Translations under genes and position numbers: made by a program
The notes under the pieces: generated by a model
Database searches by the model: none
Seen by the model: the letters and a program-made list of their open reading frames with translations, nothing else
Told to the model about the DNA's origin: nothing
Origin: Coprococcus sp.
Lineage (GTDB): Bacteria; Bacillota; Clostridia; Lachnospirales; Lachnospiraceae
Direction of reading: 5' to 3'
Length of the DNA stretch: 20,012 nucleotides
Assembly: GCA_016297495.1 (NCBI GenBank)
Contig: JAEDGN010000040.1
Span: 1-20,012 of the forward strand
Shown: positions 1-7,243 of the stretch, one piece after another
How the letters are laid out: each line of letters opens with the position of its first letter
Position numbering within the stretch: position 1 is the first letter of the stretch

Positions 1-81
1 AGTATATCTGCGATACAGGAAAATGTCAACCCGAAAATTGAAGGCTGAGCATATTTGATTAATAGAAAAAAATGCTGATGG

Positions 82-110
82 TTGAATATGGTCATGGATT
101 GTGGTAGAAT
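82..110 (+). promoter_or_regulatory. Predicted SigA promoter of pyrE
   Basis: The -35 element TTGAAT (82-87) and the -10 element TAGAAT (105-110) are separated by 17 bases. Transcription would start near 117 and leave a leader of about 50 bases before pyrE. I see no attenuator hairpin or PyrR-type structure in the leader. Bases 1-80 hold no gene I can identify: all three forward frames stop by position 58, so any upstream gene ends at or before there. Confidence 0.6.
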
Positions 111-167
111 AGGAGCGATATCTGATGAAAAACGGCTTAGAGCCAATTAATAAAGGAGATATAAGAC

Positions 168-848
168 ATGGAACAGTACAAAAAAGAATTTATTGAATTT
201 ATGGTTGACTGTAATGTATTGAAATTCGGAGATTTTGTAACAAAGAGTGGCAGAAAGACCCCTTTTTTTGTTAATACAGGCTTTTATCGGACAGGTGCTC
301 AGCTCAGGAAACTGGGGGAATACTATGCGAAGGCAATCGAGAATAAATTTGGTTTTGATTTTGATGTACTTTTCGGACCGGCGTATAAGGGGATTCCGCT
401 GACGGTGGCTGCGACCATGGCTATCAGTGATCTGTATGACAGAGATATTCGTTATTGCTCCAATCGCAAAGAGGTCAAGGATCACGGTGACAAGGGAATT
501 CTTCTTGGAAGTCCTATTCAGGATGGAGATAAGGTCGTTATTATTGAAGATGTGACAACAGCCGGCACCTCTATTGGAGAGACGCTGCCGATTATCAAGG
601 CTCAGGGTGATGTGGATGTATTCGGACTTGTTGTCAGCGTAGACCGCATGGAGAGGGGCCAGGGTGAAAAGAGTGCACTGAAAGAGATCGAAGAAAAATA
701 TGGATTGAAGACAACGGCTATTGTTACCATGGCAGAGGTTGTAGAACATCTGTATAACCGTCCATATAAAGGAGAAATTATCATTGACGATGCATTAAAG
801 GCGGCAATCGATGCATATTATGTAAAGTATGGTGCGAAGGAGCAGTAG
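168..848 (+). CDS. pyrE: Orotate phosphoribosyltransferase
   Basis: PyrE joins orotate to PRPP to make orotidine 5'-monophosphate, the fifth step of pyrimidine synthesis, in the cytosol. The 226-residue length fits the family. Residues 26-34 (TKSGRKTPF) form the orotate/phosphate-binding start. Residues 99-107 (NRKEVKDHG) match the mobile catalytic loop with its lysines and histidine. Residues 123-135 (VVIIEDVTTAGTS) are the PRPP-binding loop of type I phosphoribosyltransferases. The ATG has an AAAGGAG site at 152-158, nine bases upstream, and a promoter at 82-110. No other pyr gene is visible, so pyrE is either the last gene of a pyr cluster with its own promoter or stands alone. The next small gene begins two bases after the stop. 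Confidence 0.95.
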   Translation: MEQYKKEFIEFMVDCNVLKFGDFVTKSGRKTPFFVNTGFYRTGAQLRKLGEYYAKAIENKFGFDFDVLFGPAYKGIPLTVAATMAISDLYDRDIRYCSNRKEVKDHGDKGILLGSPIQDGDKVVIIEDVTTAGTSIGETLPIIKAQGDVDVFGLVVSVDRMERGQGEKSALKEIEEKYGLKTTAIVTMAEVVEHLYNRPYKGEIIIDDALKAAIDAYYVKYGAKEQ

Positions 849-850
849 AA

Positions 851-1009
851 ATGATGAGAATAGAGGAGAAAATGAGCAGATTGATGTGTCAGACTGGTGC
901 GTGCAGTCTGGTCCTTGGCATATTATCGTTAATTGCAGGTCTGGTCCTTGGCGTTCTTGGTATTGTCAATGGTTCCAGGTTACTGAAACATCATTCGGAT
1001 ATGGTATAA
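851..1009 (+). CDS. Small hydrophobic membrane protein, 52 aa
   Basis: I do not recognise this short gene. It starts two bases after the pyrE stop and has a good ribosome site, AAGGAG (837-842), inside the end of pyrE. That arrangement suggests it is truly translated and co-transcribed with pyrE. The protein has a polar N-terminus (about residues 1-17), one uninterrupted hydrophobic stretch at about residues 18-40 rich in Gly, Leu and Ile, and a basic, His-containing tail. The hydrophobic part is an 11-residue repeat (SLVLGILSLIA, then GLVLGVLGIVN). The repeat is also visible in the DNA, where 14 identical bases occur at 906-919 and 939-952. The likely form is a single-pass membrane protein or a hairpin. 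Its function is unknown. A later in-frame ATG at codon 8 is a possible alternative start. Confidence 0.6.
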   Translation: MMRIEEKMSRLMCQTGACSLVLGILSLIAGLVLGVLGIVNGSRLLKHHSDMV

Positions 1010-1030
1010 GATAACTCTAAGTGCTGTTTA

Positions 1031-1083
1031 ATAAAGATGTTTCTGAGAGTAATGGAGATATATATTCTCAGAAACATCTTTAT
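1031..1083 (+). terminator. Perfect 18-bp inverted repeat, possible terminator of the pyrE unit
   Basis: Bases 1031-1048 are the exact reverse complement of 1066-1083, with a 17-base loop between them. The repeat lies between the small gene after pyrE and the VanZ-like gene, which is where a transcription end would be expected. The stem is long but AT-rich, and no clean U-run follows it, so termination efficiency is uncertain. It could instead be an mRNA-stabilising hairpin or a bidirectional structure. Confidence 0.5.
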
Positions 1084-1120
1084 CGATTATTCAAGACTTT
1101 TATCGGGCAGGAGGGATTGC

Positions 1121-1585
1121 GTGAGCCGAAATACAAAACGGCGGATACAATTGGGCAGTTTCATACTGCTGGTTTTATATATTGCCGTTCTTATGTATGT
1201 GTGTTTTGTGAGTGAAGATTACGGCAGAAATACCGTTTCTCCTTATTATAGATATAATCTTATTCCATTTAAGGAGATCGGGAGATTTTATTTTTATCGG
1301 GATATTGTAGGAATTCGGGCTTTTGTTACGAATTTATTTGGCAATGTCATTGCTTTTATGCCATTTGGCTTTTTAATGCCGGTTTTAAGGAAAAGAGAAA
1401 GACGGGTTGTAAATGCAGCTTTTATGACTTTTTTGTTGAGTCTGTTCATTGAAATTGTTCAGCTGCTGACAAGAGTTGGTTCTTTTGATGTGGATGATCT
1501 GATATTGAATACAATGGGAGGTATCCTCGGGTATGTCCTTTTCTACATATTAAATAAAATAAGGAGACTGTACGATGCCACGTAA
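1121..1585 (+). CDS. VanZ-like membrane protein
   Basis: This is a 154-residue VanZ-family integral membrane protein. VanZ itself confers low-level teicoplanin resistance; most relatives have no proven role. I chose the GTG start at 1121 because AGGAGGG (1109-1115) sits five bases before it. The longer reading from ATG 1037 would begin inside the 1031-1083 hairpin and has no ribosome site. Family marks are NLIPF (46-50), the conserved NLFGNVIAFMPFGFLMP segment (71-87), a glutamate in the following helix (111), and FDVDDLILNTMGG (122-134). Hydrophobic segments lie at about 11-30, 66-88, 98-117 and 127-146. The stop overlaps the next gene by 11 bases, implying translational coupling. I see no vancomycin-resistance genes nearby, so a resistance role should not be assumed. 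Confidence 0.85.
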   Translation: MSRNTKRRIQLGSFILLVLYIAVLMYVCFVSEDYGRNTVSPYYRYNLIPFKEIGRFYFYRDIVGIRAFVTNLFGNVIAFMPFGFLMPVLRKRERRVVNAAFMTFLLSLFIEIVQLLTRVGSFDVDDLILNTMGGILGYVLFYILNKIRRLYDAT

Positions 1586-1907
1586 TATATACAGCTTTAT
1601 TAAAATTGAAAAAAAGCAGACCAGACGGGGAATTTACGCGACGGCAGCCGGAATCGGCGCCATGTTCTGTCTGTTGGCTTTAATGACAGCATCTTTTATT
1701 ACAAAAGGAAATCTGCCTGCATTTACAGGAGGTATCGGATATATCAGTTTCCTCGTGGCGGCAGCAGGGCTGTGGGTCTCCGTTCAGCTTAGAAAAGATA
1801 CGGAAGCTTATGGTAAGATGGTGCATGGTGCCTTTTATGTTGATTTTGCGGCTGTGATCATACATGTATTGATATTTTTAATTGGCTGTATTTCAATTAT
1901 TATGTAG
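1575..1907 (+). CDS. Three-helix membrane protein of unknown function
   Basis: This 110-residue protein begins with a short basic segment (IEKKQTRRG, 11-19), followed by three hydrophobic segments at about 20-43, 52-70 and 85-109. The pattern suggests an integral membrane protein with a positively charged cytoplasmic N-terminus. It resembles small uncharacterised clostridial membrane proteins (possibly DUF6142), but I cannot confirm the family by eye. The ATG at 1575 has AAGGAG at 1560-1565, nine bases upstream, and lies 11 bases inside the VanZ-like gene. The aminopeptidase gene follows 25 bases later. The packing suggests one transcript for all three. No catalytic motif is visible, so I give no function. 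Confidence 0.75.
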   Translation: MPRNIYSFIKIEKKQTRRGIYATAAGIGAMFCLLALMTASFITKGNLPAFTGGIGYISFLVAAAGLWVSVQLRKDTEAYGKMVHGAFYVDFAAVIIHVLIFLIGCISIIM

Positions 1908-1932
1908 ATAAATATGCGGGAAGGTGATTAGG

Positions 1933-3999
1933 TTGAAAAGAGAAGAAGATCAGGAAATGATACAGGAATGGGTATGGGAGCGTTATCATTTATCAGGTGA
2001 GAGACTGAAAGCGATTGCAGAGGAACATATGGCAGAGAAGCCTTTTGATGATTATTTTGCAAAAACAGCTGATTTTATGTTGTATGTGGAGAAGATATTT
2101 GAATTGCGGCAGCAGGGCGGCTACTCAGAATTGTCTTTTGAAGAGCTGGAGAATATGAATGGATATCTTTTTGATGATATCAGGCCGGAAAACTATGAGA
2201 CGAGTTATGCCAATCCCGCATATGCCTGCAGGGTATTGGGCGATGTTTATGGTCCATTTCTGGCCTGGCTGGTTACTGAGATCAGAGGACTGATTCCTCT
2301 GGCATTTCAGGGAAGAGTGGCGGATATGGCTGCCATTAATGAGCTTTTTATCGAAATCTACAACAGGTTCGAAAATACTATGCCCGATGTGGAGGAGATA
2401 AGAAATATTATCTACTGGTATGTCAGCGACTACAGTGATCAGACGGTTGATCTGCGGATCAGGCAGCAGCTGGATCCTTCACTGACTTTTTACAGGGATA
2501 TTATCATGTATTCTGATCTGAATGATCTGTCTTATCTTTATCAGTATGGTGTCTGTATTTCTGACAATGAAAAAAAGATTGCCGAATATCTGAACAATCA
2601 GGATGATAAGGTGATTGATGGCATGGCTGATACATTTGTTCAGGGGTATGTCAGAGGCTTTGAAATATATAAGATTGACCTTTCTGCGAAAAAGAATGTT
2701 CAGCTTCGTGCGAATATCGGATTTGAAAGGGTGCTGCGGTCGGCCATCAGGAAGTTTGAAGCCATCGGTTTGTCAGTGATTGTATTGGGAGAAGCGGTTC
2801 ACAGTATTAACAAGAAGGCAAACCGGCTGGGTCTTGTCTCCTGTTCTCCGAATCCACAGTATGACTATGATCACAGGATGGATAAGGGCATTTATCTTGA
2901 TAAAGCTCTTTGTGAAAGGATTGCCGGTGTAACAAGAACAGCCTACGAGAAGTACAGACAACTGGCAGAGCTTTTCGCGGGACCGGCCCTTATGGAAGTT
3001 TTTGGTGAAGCACCTTTTGAACCGGAAGTTAAGGAAGAAAACATTAAACTGACGGAGAAGCAGGAGAAACTGTCCGTGCGTCTTGCCGGTCAGCTTGCGG
3101 ATATTACCAATCAGTATATTGATGCGGCAGAAATCAGCTTTACGATTATTGCCTGGCCGCTCCCATCCATCGGAGATGATTTTAAAGCGATCATGGATGC
3201 GACTGTTGAAGTCAATAATCTGGACAATGATGCTTTCAGGGATATCCAGCAGAGAATGATCGATGCCATGGATGGTGCCGCTTATATGCATATTACAGGA
3301 ATAAACGGCAACCGGACAGATCTGAAGGTGTCCCTGTGGCAGCTGGGGGATCCGGAGAAGGAGACTGTATTTGAGAACTGCTGTGCCGATGTGAATATAC
3401 CGGTGGGGGAAGTATTTACCAGTCCGGTACTGAAGGGAACAGAGGGTATTCTTCATGTGTCCGGTGTCTATCTGGACGGGCTTAATTACAGGAATCTCAC
3501 TCTGGAATTTAAGGATGGAATGATTGCCGGCTACAGCTGCGGTAATTATGAGGATGAAGCCAAGAACAGAGAATATGTGAAGCAGAACCTGCTGCAGAAC
3601 AGGGAGACGCTGCCTCTGGGAGAATTTGCCATCGGTACGAATACAACGGCTTATGCCATGGCTCGACGTTTTGACATTGGCAGTCTGATGCCGATACTCA
3701 TCATGGAAAAGACGGGACCGCATTTTGCTGTGGGAGATACATGCTACAGTCACAGTGAGGAACACAGAGTCTATAATCAGGATGGCAAAGAAATCGTTGC
3801 AAGAGAGAATGAATGCTCACGTCTAAGAGACACAAATGCAGAACAGGCATATTTCAATGTGCATACGGATATTACAATTCCTTATGATGAGATTGGCGCA
3901 ATAACAGCATGTTTTGATGATGGAAGGCAGACAGACATCATTAGAAATGGTCGTTTTTGTCTGGAAGGGACAGAAGAACTGAATAAAGCACTGGAATAA
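1933..3999 (+). CDS. M29-family (AmpS/AmpT-like) metallo-aminopeptidase with large N-terminal extension
   Basis: The C-terminal part (about residue 385 onward) matches M29 aminopeptidases, which remove N-terminal residues from peptides using two metal ions. Counting from the GTG at 1924, all six metal ligands of the family can be matched: E496 (GEVFTSP), E567 (LGEFAIGTN), H600 (GPHFAVGD), Y608, H647 and D649 (HTD). Classical M29 enzymes are about 400 residues. This one is about 690, and the first 380 residues are a largely helical, acidic region I cannot assign. For the start I prefer TTG 1933, because AAGGTGA (1921-1927) is correctly spaced for it; GTG 1924 would overlap that site. No signal peptide is visible, so it is probably cytosolic. 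It closes the VanZ-like group and is followed by a strong terminator. Confidence 0.85.
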   Translation: MKREEDQEMIQEWVWERYHLSGERLKAIAEEHMAEKPFDDYFAKTADFMLYVEKIFELRQQGGYSELSFEELENMNGYLFDDIRPENYETSYANPAYACRVLGDVYGPFLAWLVTEIRGLIPLAFQGRVADMAAINELFIEIYNRFENTMPDVEEIRNIIYWYVSDYSDQTVDLRIRQQLDPSLTFYRDIIMYSDLNDLSYLYQYGVCISDNEKKIAEYLNNQDDKVIDGMADTFVQGYVRGFEIYKIDLSAKKNVQLRANIGFERVLRSAIRKFEAIGLSVIVLGEAVHSINKKANRLGLVSCSPNPQYDYDHRMDKGIYLDKALCERIAGVTRTAYEKYRQLAELFAGPALMEVFGEAPFEPEVKEENIKLTEKQEKLSVRLAGQLADITNQYIDAAEISFTIIAWPLPSIGDDFKAIMDATVEVNNLDNDAFRDIQQRMIDAMDGAAYMHITGINGNRTDLKVSLWQLGDPEKETVFENCCADVNIPVGEVFTSPVLKGTEGILHVSGVYLDGLNYRNLTLEFKDGMIAGYSCGNYEDEAKNREYVKQNLLQNRETLPLGEFAIGTNTTAYAMARRFDIGSLMPILIMEKTGPHFAVGDTCYSHSEEHRVYNQDGKEIVARENECSRLRDTNAEQAYFNVHTDITIPYDEIGAITACFDDGRQTDIIRNGRFCLEGTEELNKALE

Positions 4000-4043
4000 T
4001 ATATTAGTATAACTTATAAATGAAATTAGTATCAGTCATGCAT

Positions 4044-4077
4044 AAAAGGAAAGGCACAAGAACCTTTCCTTTTTTTT
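4044..4077 (+). terminator. Rho-independent terminator after the aminopeptidase gene
   Basis: The 11-bp perfect stem AAAAGGAAAGG (4044-4054) pairs with CCTTTCCTTTT (4063-4073) around an 8-base loop. The T-run continues to 4077. It lies 45 bases after the aminopeptidase stop and just before the pur promoter. Confidence 0.9.
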
Positions 4078-4088
4078 GCGATTATCTA

Positions 4089-4117
4089 TTGACTGGAAAG
4101 ATGATGATGGGTACAAT
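4089..4117 (+). promoter_or_regulatory. Predicted SigA promoter of the pur cluster
   Basis: TTGACT (4089-4094) and TACAAT (4112-4117) are 17 bases apart, close to consensus. Transcription would start near 4124, giving a leader of about 66 bases before purK. That is too short for a purine riboswitch, and I see no conserved riboswitch core or PurBox (CCGAAC-type) sequence. How the cluster responds to purines is therefore not evident here. Confidence 0.8.
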
Positions 4118-4189
4118 AGAGTCAGATTTGAGAACTGAAAAAAACAGTAATGTTATTAATAAGAGGCGATTATAAAAGGAGCGTTAAAT

Positions 4190-5317
4190 ATGCATAAAAT
4201 AGGTATTATCGGCGGAGGTCAGCTTGGTAAAATGATGATCCTGGATGCTAAAAGACTGGATTATTATTTTGTCATTCTGGATCCGACGCTGCATTGTCCG
4301 GCTCACAGTATTGCGGATGAACATATTGTTGCTGAATTCGACGATGTAGAAGCTATAGAACAGCTGGCATCCAGGGTTGATGTGGTGACATATGAGTTTG
4401 AACATATCAGCGTGAAAGCACTTCAGCTGGTGGAGGCCCATGGATGTCCGGTATATCCTTCAAGTGAAACCTTATTGCATATACAGAATAAATATCATCA
4501 GAAGCAGTGGCTTTTGCAGCATGACCTTCCTGTTCCGGAATTCCGTAAGGCGGACAGTTATGAAGAACTGGTGGAGGGCTGTGAGCATTTTGGTTATCCG
4601 GTGATCCTTAAGACATGTACGGGTGGTTATGATGGCAAGGGCAATGCCGTGATCCATTCACGGGAAGACATTCAGATTGCCTATGAGAGTCTTGGCGCAG
4701 GGAAACTGCCTCTGATGGTGGAGGAGTATGTGCCGTTTATTAAAGAAGTATCTATTCTCGTGTGCCGCAGTACCAATGGCGATGTGGCTGTTTTTCCGGT
4801 GGCTGAGAATGTCCACAAGAACAGTATTCTTGATGAAACGACAGTACCGGCAGATATTACGGAAGCCTGTAAAGAGGAAGCCATGGATGTGGCCAGGAAG
4901 GCAGTTCACGCCTTCAATGCCTGCGGCATGCTCTGCATCGAGCTTTTTGTGACAGCAGATCAGCATGTGCTGGTGAATGAGCTGGCGCCGCGTCCCCATA
5001 ATTCCGGGCATTATACCATCGAGGGATGTGTGACTTCACAGTATGAGAATCATATCCGTGCTATTCTGGGACAGCCGTTGGGAAGTACAGAACTGATCCG
5101 CCCGACTGTCATGAAGAATATTATCGGTACGGTGAACAAGAGGGCTCAGGTTCATGGATTGGAGGAAGCTTACCGTTATCCGGAAGTTAAGATTCATATT
5201 TATGGTAAGGAAGAAGTAAGGGTGGGCCGTAAAATGGGACACATTACCGTAACAGATAAGACAATTGAAGATGCACTTTTTAAAGCGCGTGAAGCGCATT
5301 CAAAGATAAAATTTTAA
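4190..5317 (+). CDS. purK: 5-(carboxyamino)imidazole ribonucleotide synthase
   Basis: PurK uses ATP and bicarbonate to convert AIR to N5-CAIR, the substrate of PurE. The 375-residue length is normal. Visible marks are the N-terminal nucleotide-binding loop GGGQLGKM (8-15), the ATP-grasp glycine loop GGYDGKGN (145-152), and the metal and substrate segment NELAPRPHNSGHYTIEGC (263-280). The latter contains the PRPHNSGH signature typical of PurK. The ATG has AAAGGAG at 4175-4181 and is the first gene of the cluster, behind its own promoter and directly downstream of a terminator. purE begins 14 bases after the stop, consistent with PurK and PurE working in sequence and being made from one message. 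Confidence 0.96.
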   Translation: MHKIGIIGGGQLGKMMILDAKRLDYYFVILDPTLHCPAHSIADEHIVAEFDDVEAIEQLASRVDVVTYEFEHISVKALQLVEAHGCPVYPSSETLLHIQNKYHQKQWLLQHDLPVPEFRKADSYEELVEGCEHFGYPVILKTCTGGYDGKGNAVIHSREDIQIAYESLGAGKLPLMVEEYVPFIKEVSILVCRSTNGDVAVFPVAENVHKNSILDETTVPADITEACKEEAMDVARKAVHAFNACGMLCIELFVTADQHVLVNELAPRPHNSGHYTIEGCVTSQYENHIRAILGQPLGSTELIRPTVMKNIIGTVNKRAQVHGLEEAYRYPEVKIHIYGKEEVRVGRKMGHITVTDKTIEDALFKAREAHSKIKF

Positions 5318-5331
5318 TGGAGGTACAGGGA

Positions 5332-5847
5332 ATGAGCGTGAAAGTTGGAATTATCATGGGAAGTGATTCTGACCTGCCGGTTATGTCGAAGGCAGCCGAA
5401 ATACTGGATGAATTAAAGGTATCCTATGAATTGACGATTGTTTCTGCACACAGAACACCTGACAGATTATGTGAATATGCAAAAACTGCCGAAGAGAGAG
5501 GAATTTCTGTTATTATAGCGGGTGCCGGCGGCGCAGCCCACCTTCCGGGAATGACAGCAGCCATGACAGTGCTGCCGGTAATAGGTGTTCCGGTACAGAC
5601 GAAGGCTCTTGGGGGTGTTGACTCCCTGTATTCCATTGTTCAGATGCCGCCGGGTATTCCTGTAGCAACTGTTGCCATCAATGGTGCACAGAATGCGGGT
5701 CTTCTTGCTGCAAAAATCGCAGCTGCCGGTGATCCGGAACTCAGGGAAAGGCTGAAGGCTTACAGCAGCAATCTGGAGACAACAGTGCTTCATAAGGCAG
5801 AAAAGCTTGAGACAGTAGGTTATAAGGCCTATTTGAAGGAGATGTAA
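5332..5847 (+). CDS. purE: N5-CAIR mutase, PurE catalytic subunit (class I)
   Basis: PurE moves the carboxyl group of N5-CAIR to carbon 4, giving CAIR. The 171-residue protein shows the class I marks: GSDSDLP (10-16), SAHRTP (38-43) with the catalytic histidine at 40, AGGAAHLPG (65-73) and QMPPG (104-108). Its partner PurK is encoded immediately upstream, which fits class I (class II PurE works without PurK). I chose ATG 5332 because GGAGG (5319-5323) lies eight bases before it. An in-frame ATG at 5317 overlaps the purK stop by one base and has no ribosome site of its own. purF starts one base after the stop. Confidence 0.95.
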   Translation: MSVKVGIIMGSDSDLPVMSKAAEILDELKVSYELTIVSAHRTPDRLCEYAKTAEERGISVIIAGAGGAAHLPGMTAAMTVLPVIGVPVQTKALGGVDSLYSIVQMPPGIPVATVAINGAQNAGLLAAKIAAAGDPELRERLKAYSSNLETTVLHKAEKLETVGYKAYLKEM

Positions 5848-5848
5848 G

Positions 5849-7213
5849 ATGGATAGGATCATGGATAGATGTGGTTTGTTTGGAATGTTTGACAACAACG
5901 GCTTCCATACATCCCATCTGATATATTATGGATTGTTTGCCATGCAGCACCGGGGCATGGAAGCAGCAGGTATCTGTGTCAATGACAATCAGGGACGGTT
6001 TGCCTATATAAAAGATGCCGGACTGGTGACAGAAGTTTTTGATGGGATGAAGCTTGAAAAACTGCAGGGACATGCAGGCATCGGGCATATTCTTCGATAT
6101 GACGGCAGCGATGCCCGTGAGAATGCTCAGCCGATTGTCATCAGGTATACCAAGGGACATATGGCGGTGGCATTGAACGGCGGTCTGACCAATATTGAGG
6201 AGATCAGGCACGATCTGGAGCTGAAGGGTTCTGTTTTTCAGACGCTGGAAGCAGCTGAGGTTATTTCTGTACTGATTTCCAGGGCACGTAATAATTATCC
6301 GACGATTGAGGAAGCGATAGCTTCTATTATGCCGATACTGAAGGGCGGGTATGCCATGCTTGTTATGACGCCGCGAAAGGTTATTGGTGTCAGGGATCCC
6401 CAGGGTATACGTCCGCTGGTACTGGGCAGAGAGGATCATTCATGGTTTCTGTCATCGGAGACATGCGCTTTTGATGAGTTGAATATAGAGTATGTGCGGG
6501 ATGTAAGACCGGGCGAGATCGTTGTTATTAACGCGGAAGGACCTGTTTCTCTGCAGGGAATGCCGGAGCAGGAGAAACGGTCATGTATTTATGAGTATAT
6601 TTATTATTCACATCCGGCCAGTGTGATAGGCGGCCAGGAAGTGTATAAGGCCAGATATGCCATGGGCAGGAATCTGGCGAAAGAAGCACCGGTAAAAGCG
6701 GATGCGGTTATATGGGTGCCGGATTCAGGTCTTGCAGCGGCTGCCGGGTATTCGGATGAGCTGGGAATCCCTATGCTGGATGCTTTTGCTAAAAATAAAT
6801 ATTATGATAATAACCTGGTAAAACCGGAAGGGATCCTGTTTGACCGGGAAGTGCATATGAAACTGGCTGTTATCAAGAGTCAGGTCAAGGATAGAGATAT
6901 TGTTGTCGTTGATGATTCCATGATCAGAGGTACAACGGCAAAGACATTGGTACAGCTGCTGCGCCGTGCCGGTGCCAGGAGCGTGCATCTGAGGATTGCC
7001 TCATCGACTATTTCCTATCCTTGCCGTTACGGTGCGGCTGTACCGGAGGAAAAGAAACTGATTTTCCATACTCAGACGGAGAAAGAAGTTTTGGAGATGA
7101 CAGGGGCGGATTCGCTGGCATTCCTTTCCAGAGAGGGAATGGTAACAGCCTGCTCAGAGGCAGAAGGCGGTTTCTGCATGGCTTGTTTTGACGGAAATTA
7201 CCCTACAGAATAA
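5849..7213 (+). CDS. purF: Amidophosphoribosyltransferase (divergent PurF)
   Basis: PurF makes 5-phosphoribosylamine from PRPP and glutamine, the first committed purine step. Cys8 follows a seven-residue leader and fits the nucleophile exposed by processing. The N-terminal half is an Ntn glutaminase. The C-terminal half carries the PRPP loop VVVDDSMIRGTT (352-363). Cys246, Cys392, Cys443 and Cys446 match the four iron-sulfur ligands of the Bacillus-type enzyme. AAGGAG (5836-5841) supports the start at 5849. Odd points: around R83 the usual RYxTAG reads RYDGSD; HNGN reads LNGG (109-112); the usual SSDTE reads LEAAE (133-137), losing an aspartate; and the usual NRYVGRTF segment reads NKYYDNNL. 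At 454 residues it is slightly short. It may be a separate PurF lineage, or a paralogue if a canonical PurF exists elsewhere. Confidence 0.88.
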   Translation: MDRIMDRCGLFGMFDNNGFHTSHLIYYGLFAMQHRGMEAAGICVNDNQGRFAYIKDAGLVTEVFDGMKLEKLQGHAGIGHILRYDGSDARENAQPIVIRYTKGHMAVALNGGLTNIEEIRHDLELKGSVFQTLEAAEVISVLISRARNNYPTIEEAIASIMPILKGGYAMLVMTPRKVIGVRDPQGIRPLVLGREDHSWFLSSETCAFDELNIEYVRDVRPGEIVVINAEGPVSLQGMPEQEKRSCIYEYIYYSHPASVIGGQEVYKARYAMGRNLAKEAPVKADAVIWVPDSGLAAAAGYSDELGIPMLDAFAKNKYYDNNLVKPEGILFDREVHMKLAVIKSQVKDRDIVVVDDSMIRGTTAKTLVQLLRRAGARSVHLRIASSTISYPCRYGAAVPEEKKLIFHTQTEKEVLEMTGADSLAFLSREGMVTACSEAEGGFCMACFDGNYPTE

Positions 7214-7243
7214 AAATGATTCATTCAAAGGAGGATATGATAT

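Noticed and set aside
1..48. End of a pyrD or pyrK gene upstream of pyrE
   Set aside because: All three forward frames stop by position 58 and none gives a tail I can match to PyrD or PyrK; there is too little sequence to claim it.
1037..1120. Longer VanZ-like start at ATG 1037
   Set aside because: It begins inside the 18-bp inverted repeat with no ribosome site, while GTG 1121 has AGGAGGG at the right distance.
1121..1585. Glycopeptide resistance locus
   Set aside because: Only a VanZ-like gene is present, without vanH, vanA or vanX, and VanZ-like proteins are common without resistance.
2773..3765. A 330-codon open frame on the minus strand opposite the aminopeptidase
   Set aside because: It is antisense to the conserved M29 region, lacks a ribosome site and its composition (rich in His, Ile, Arg) is that of a shadow frame.
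4118..4189. Purine riboswitch or PurR operator before purK
   Set aside because: The leader is only about 66 bases and no riboswitch core or CCGAAC-type box is present.
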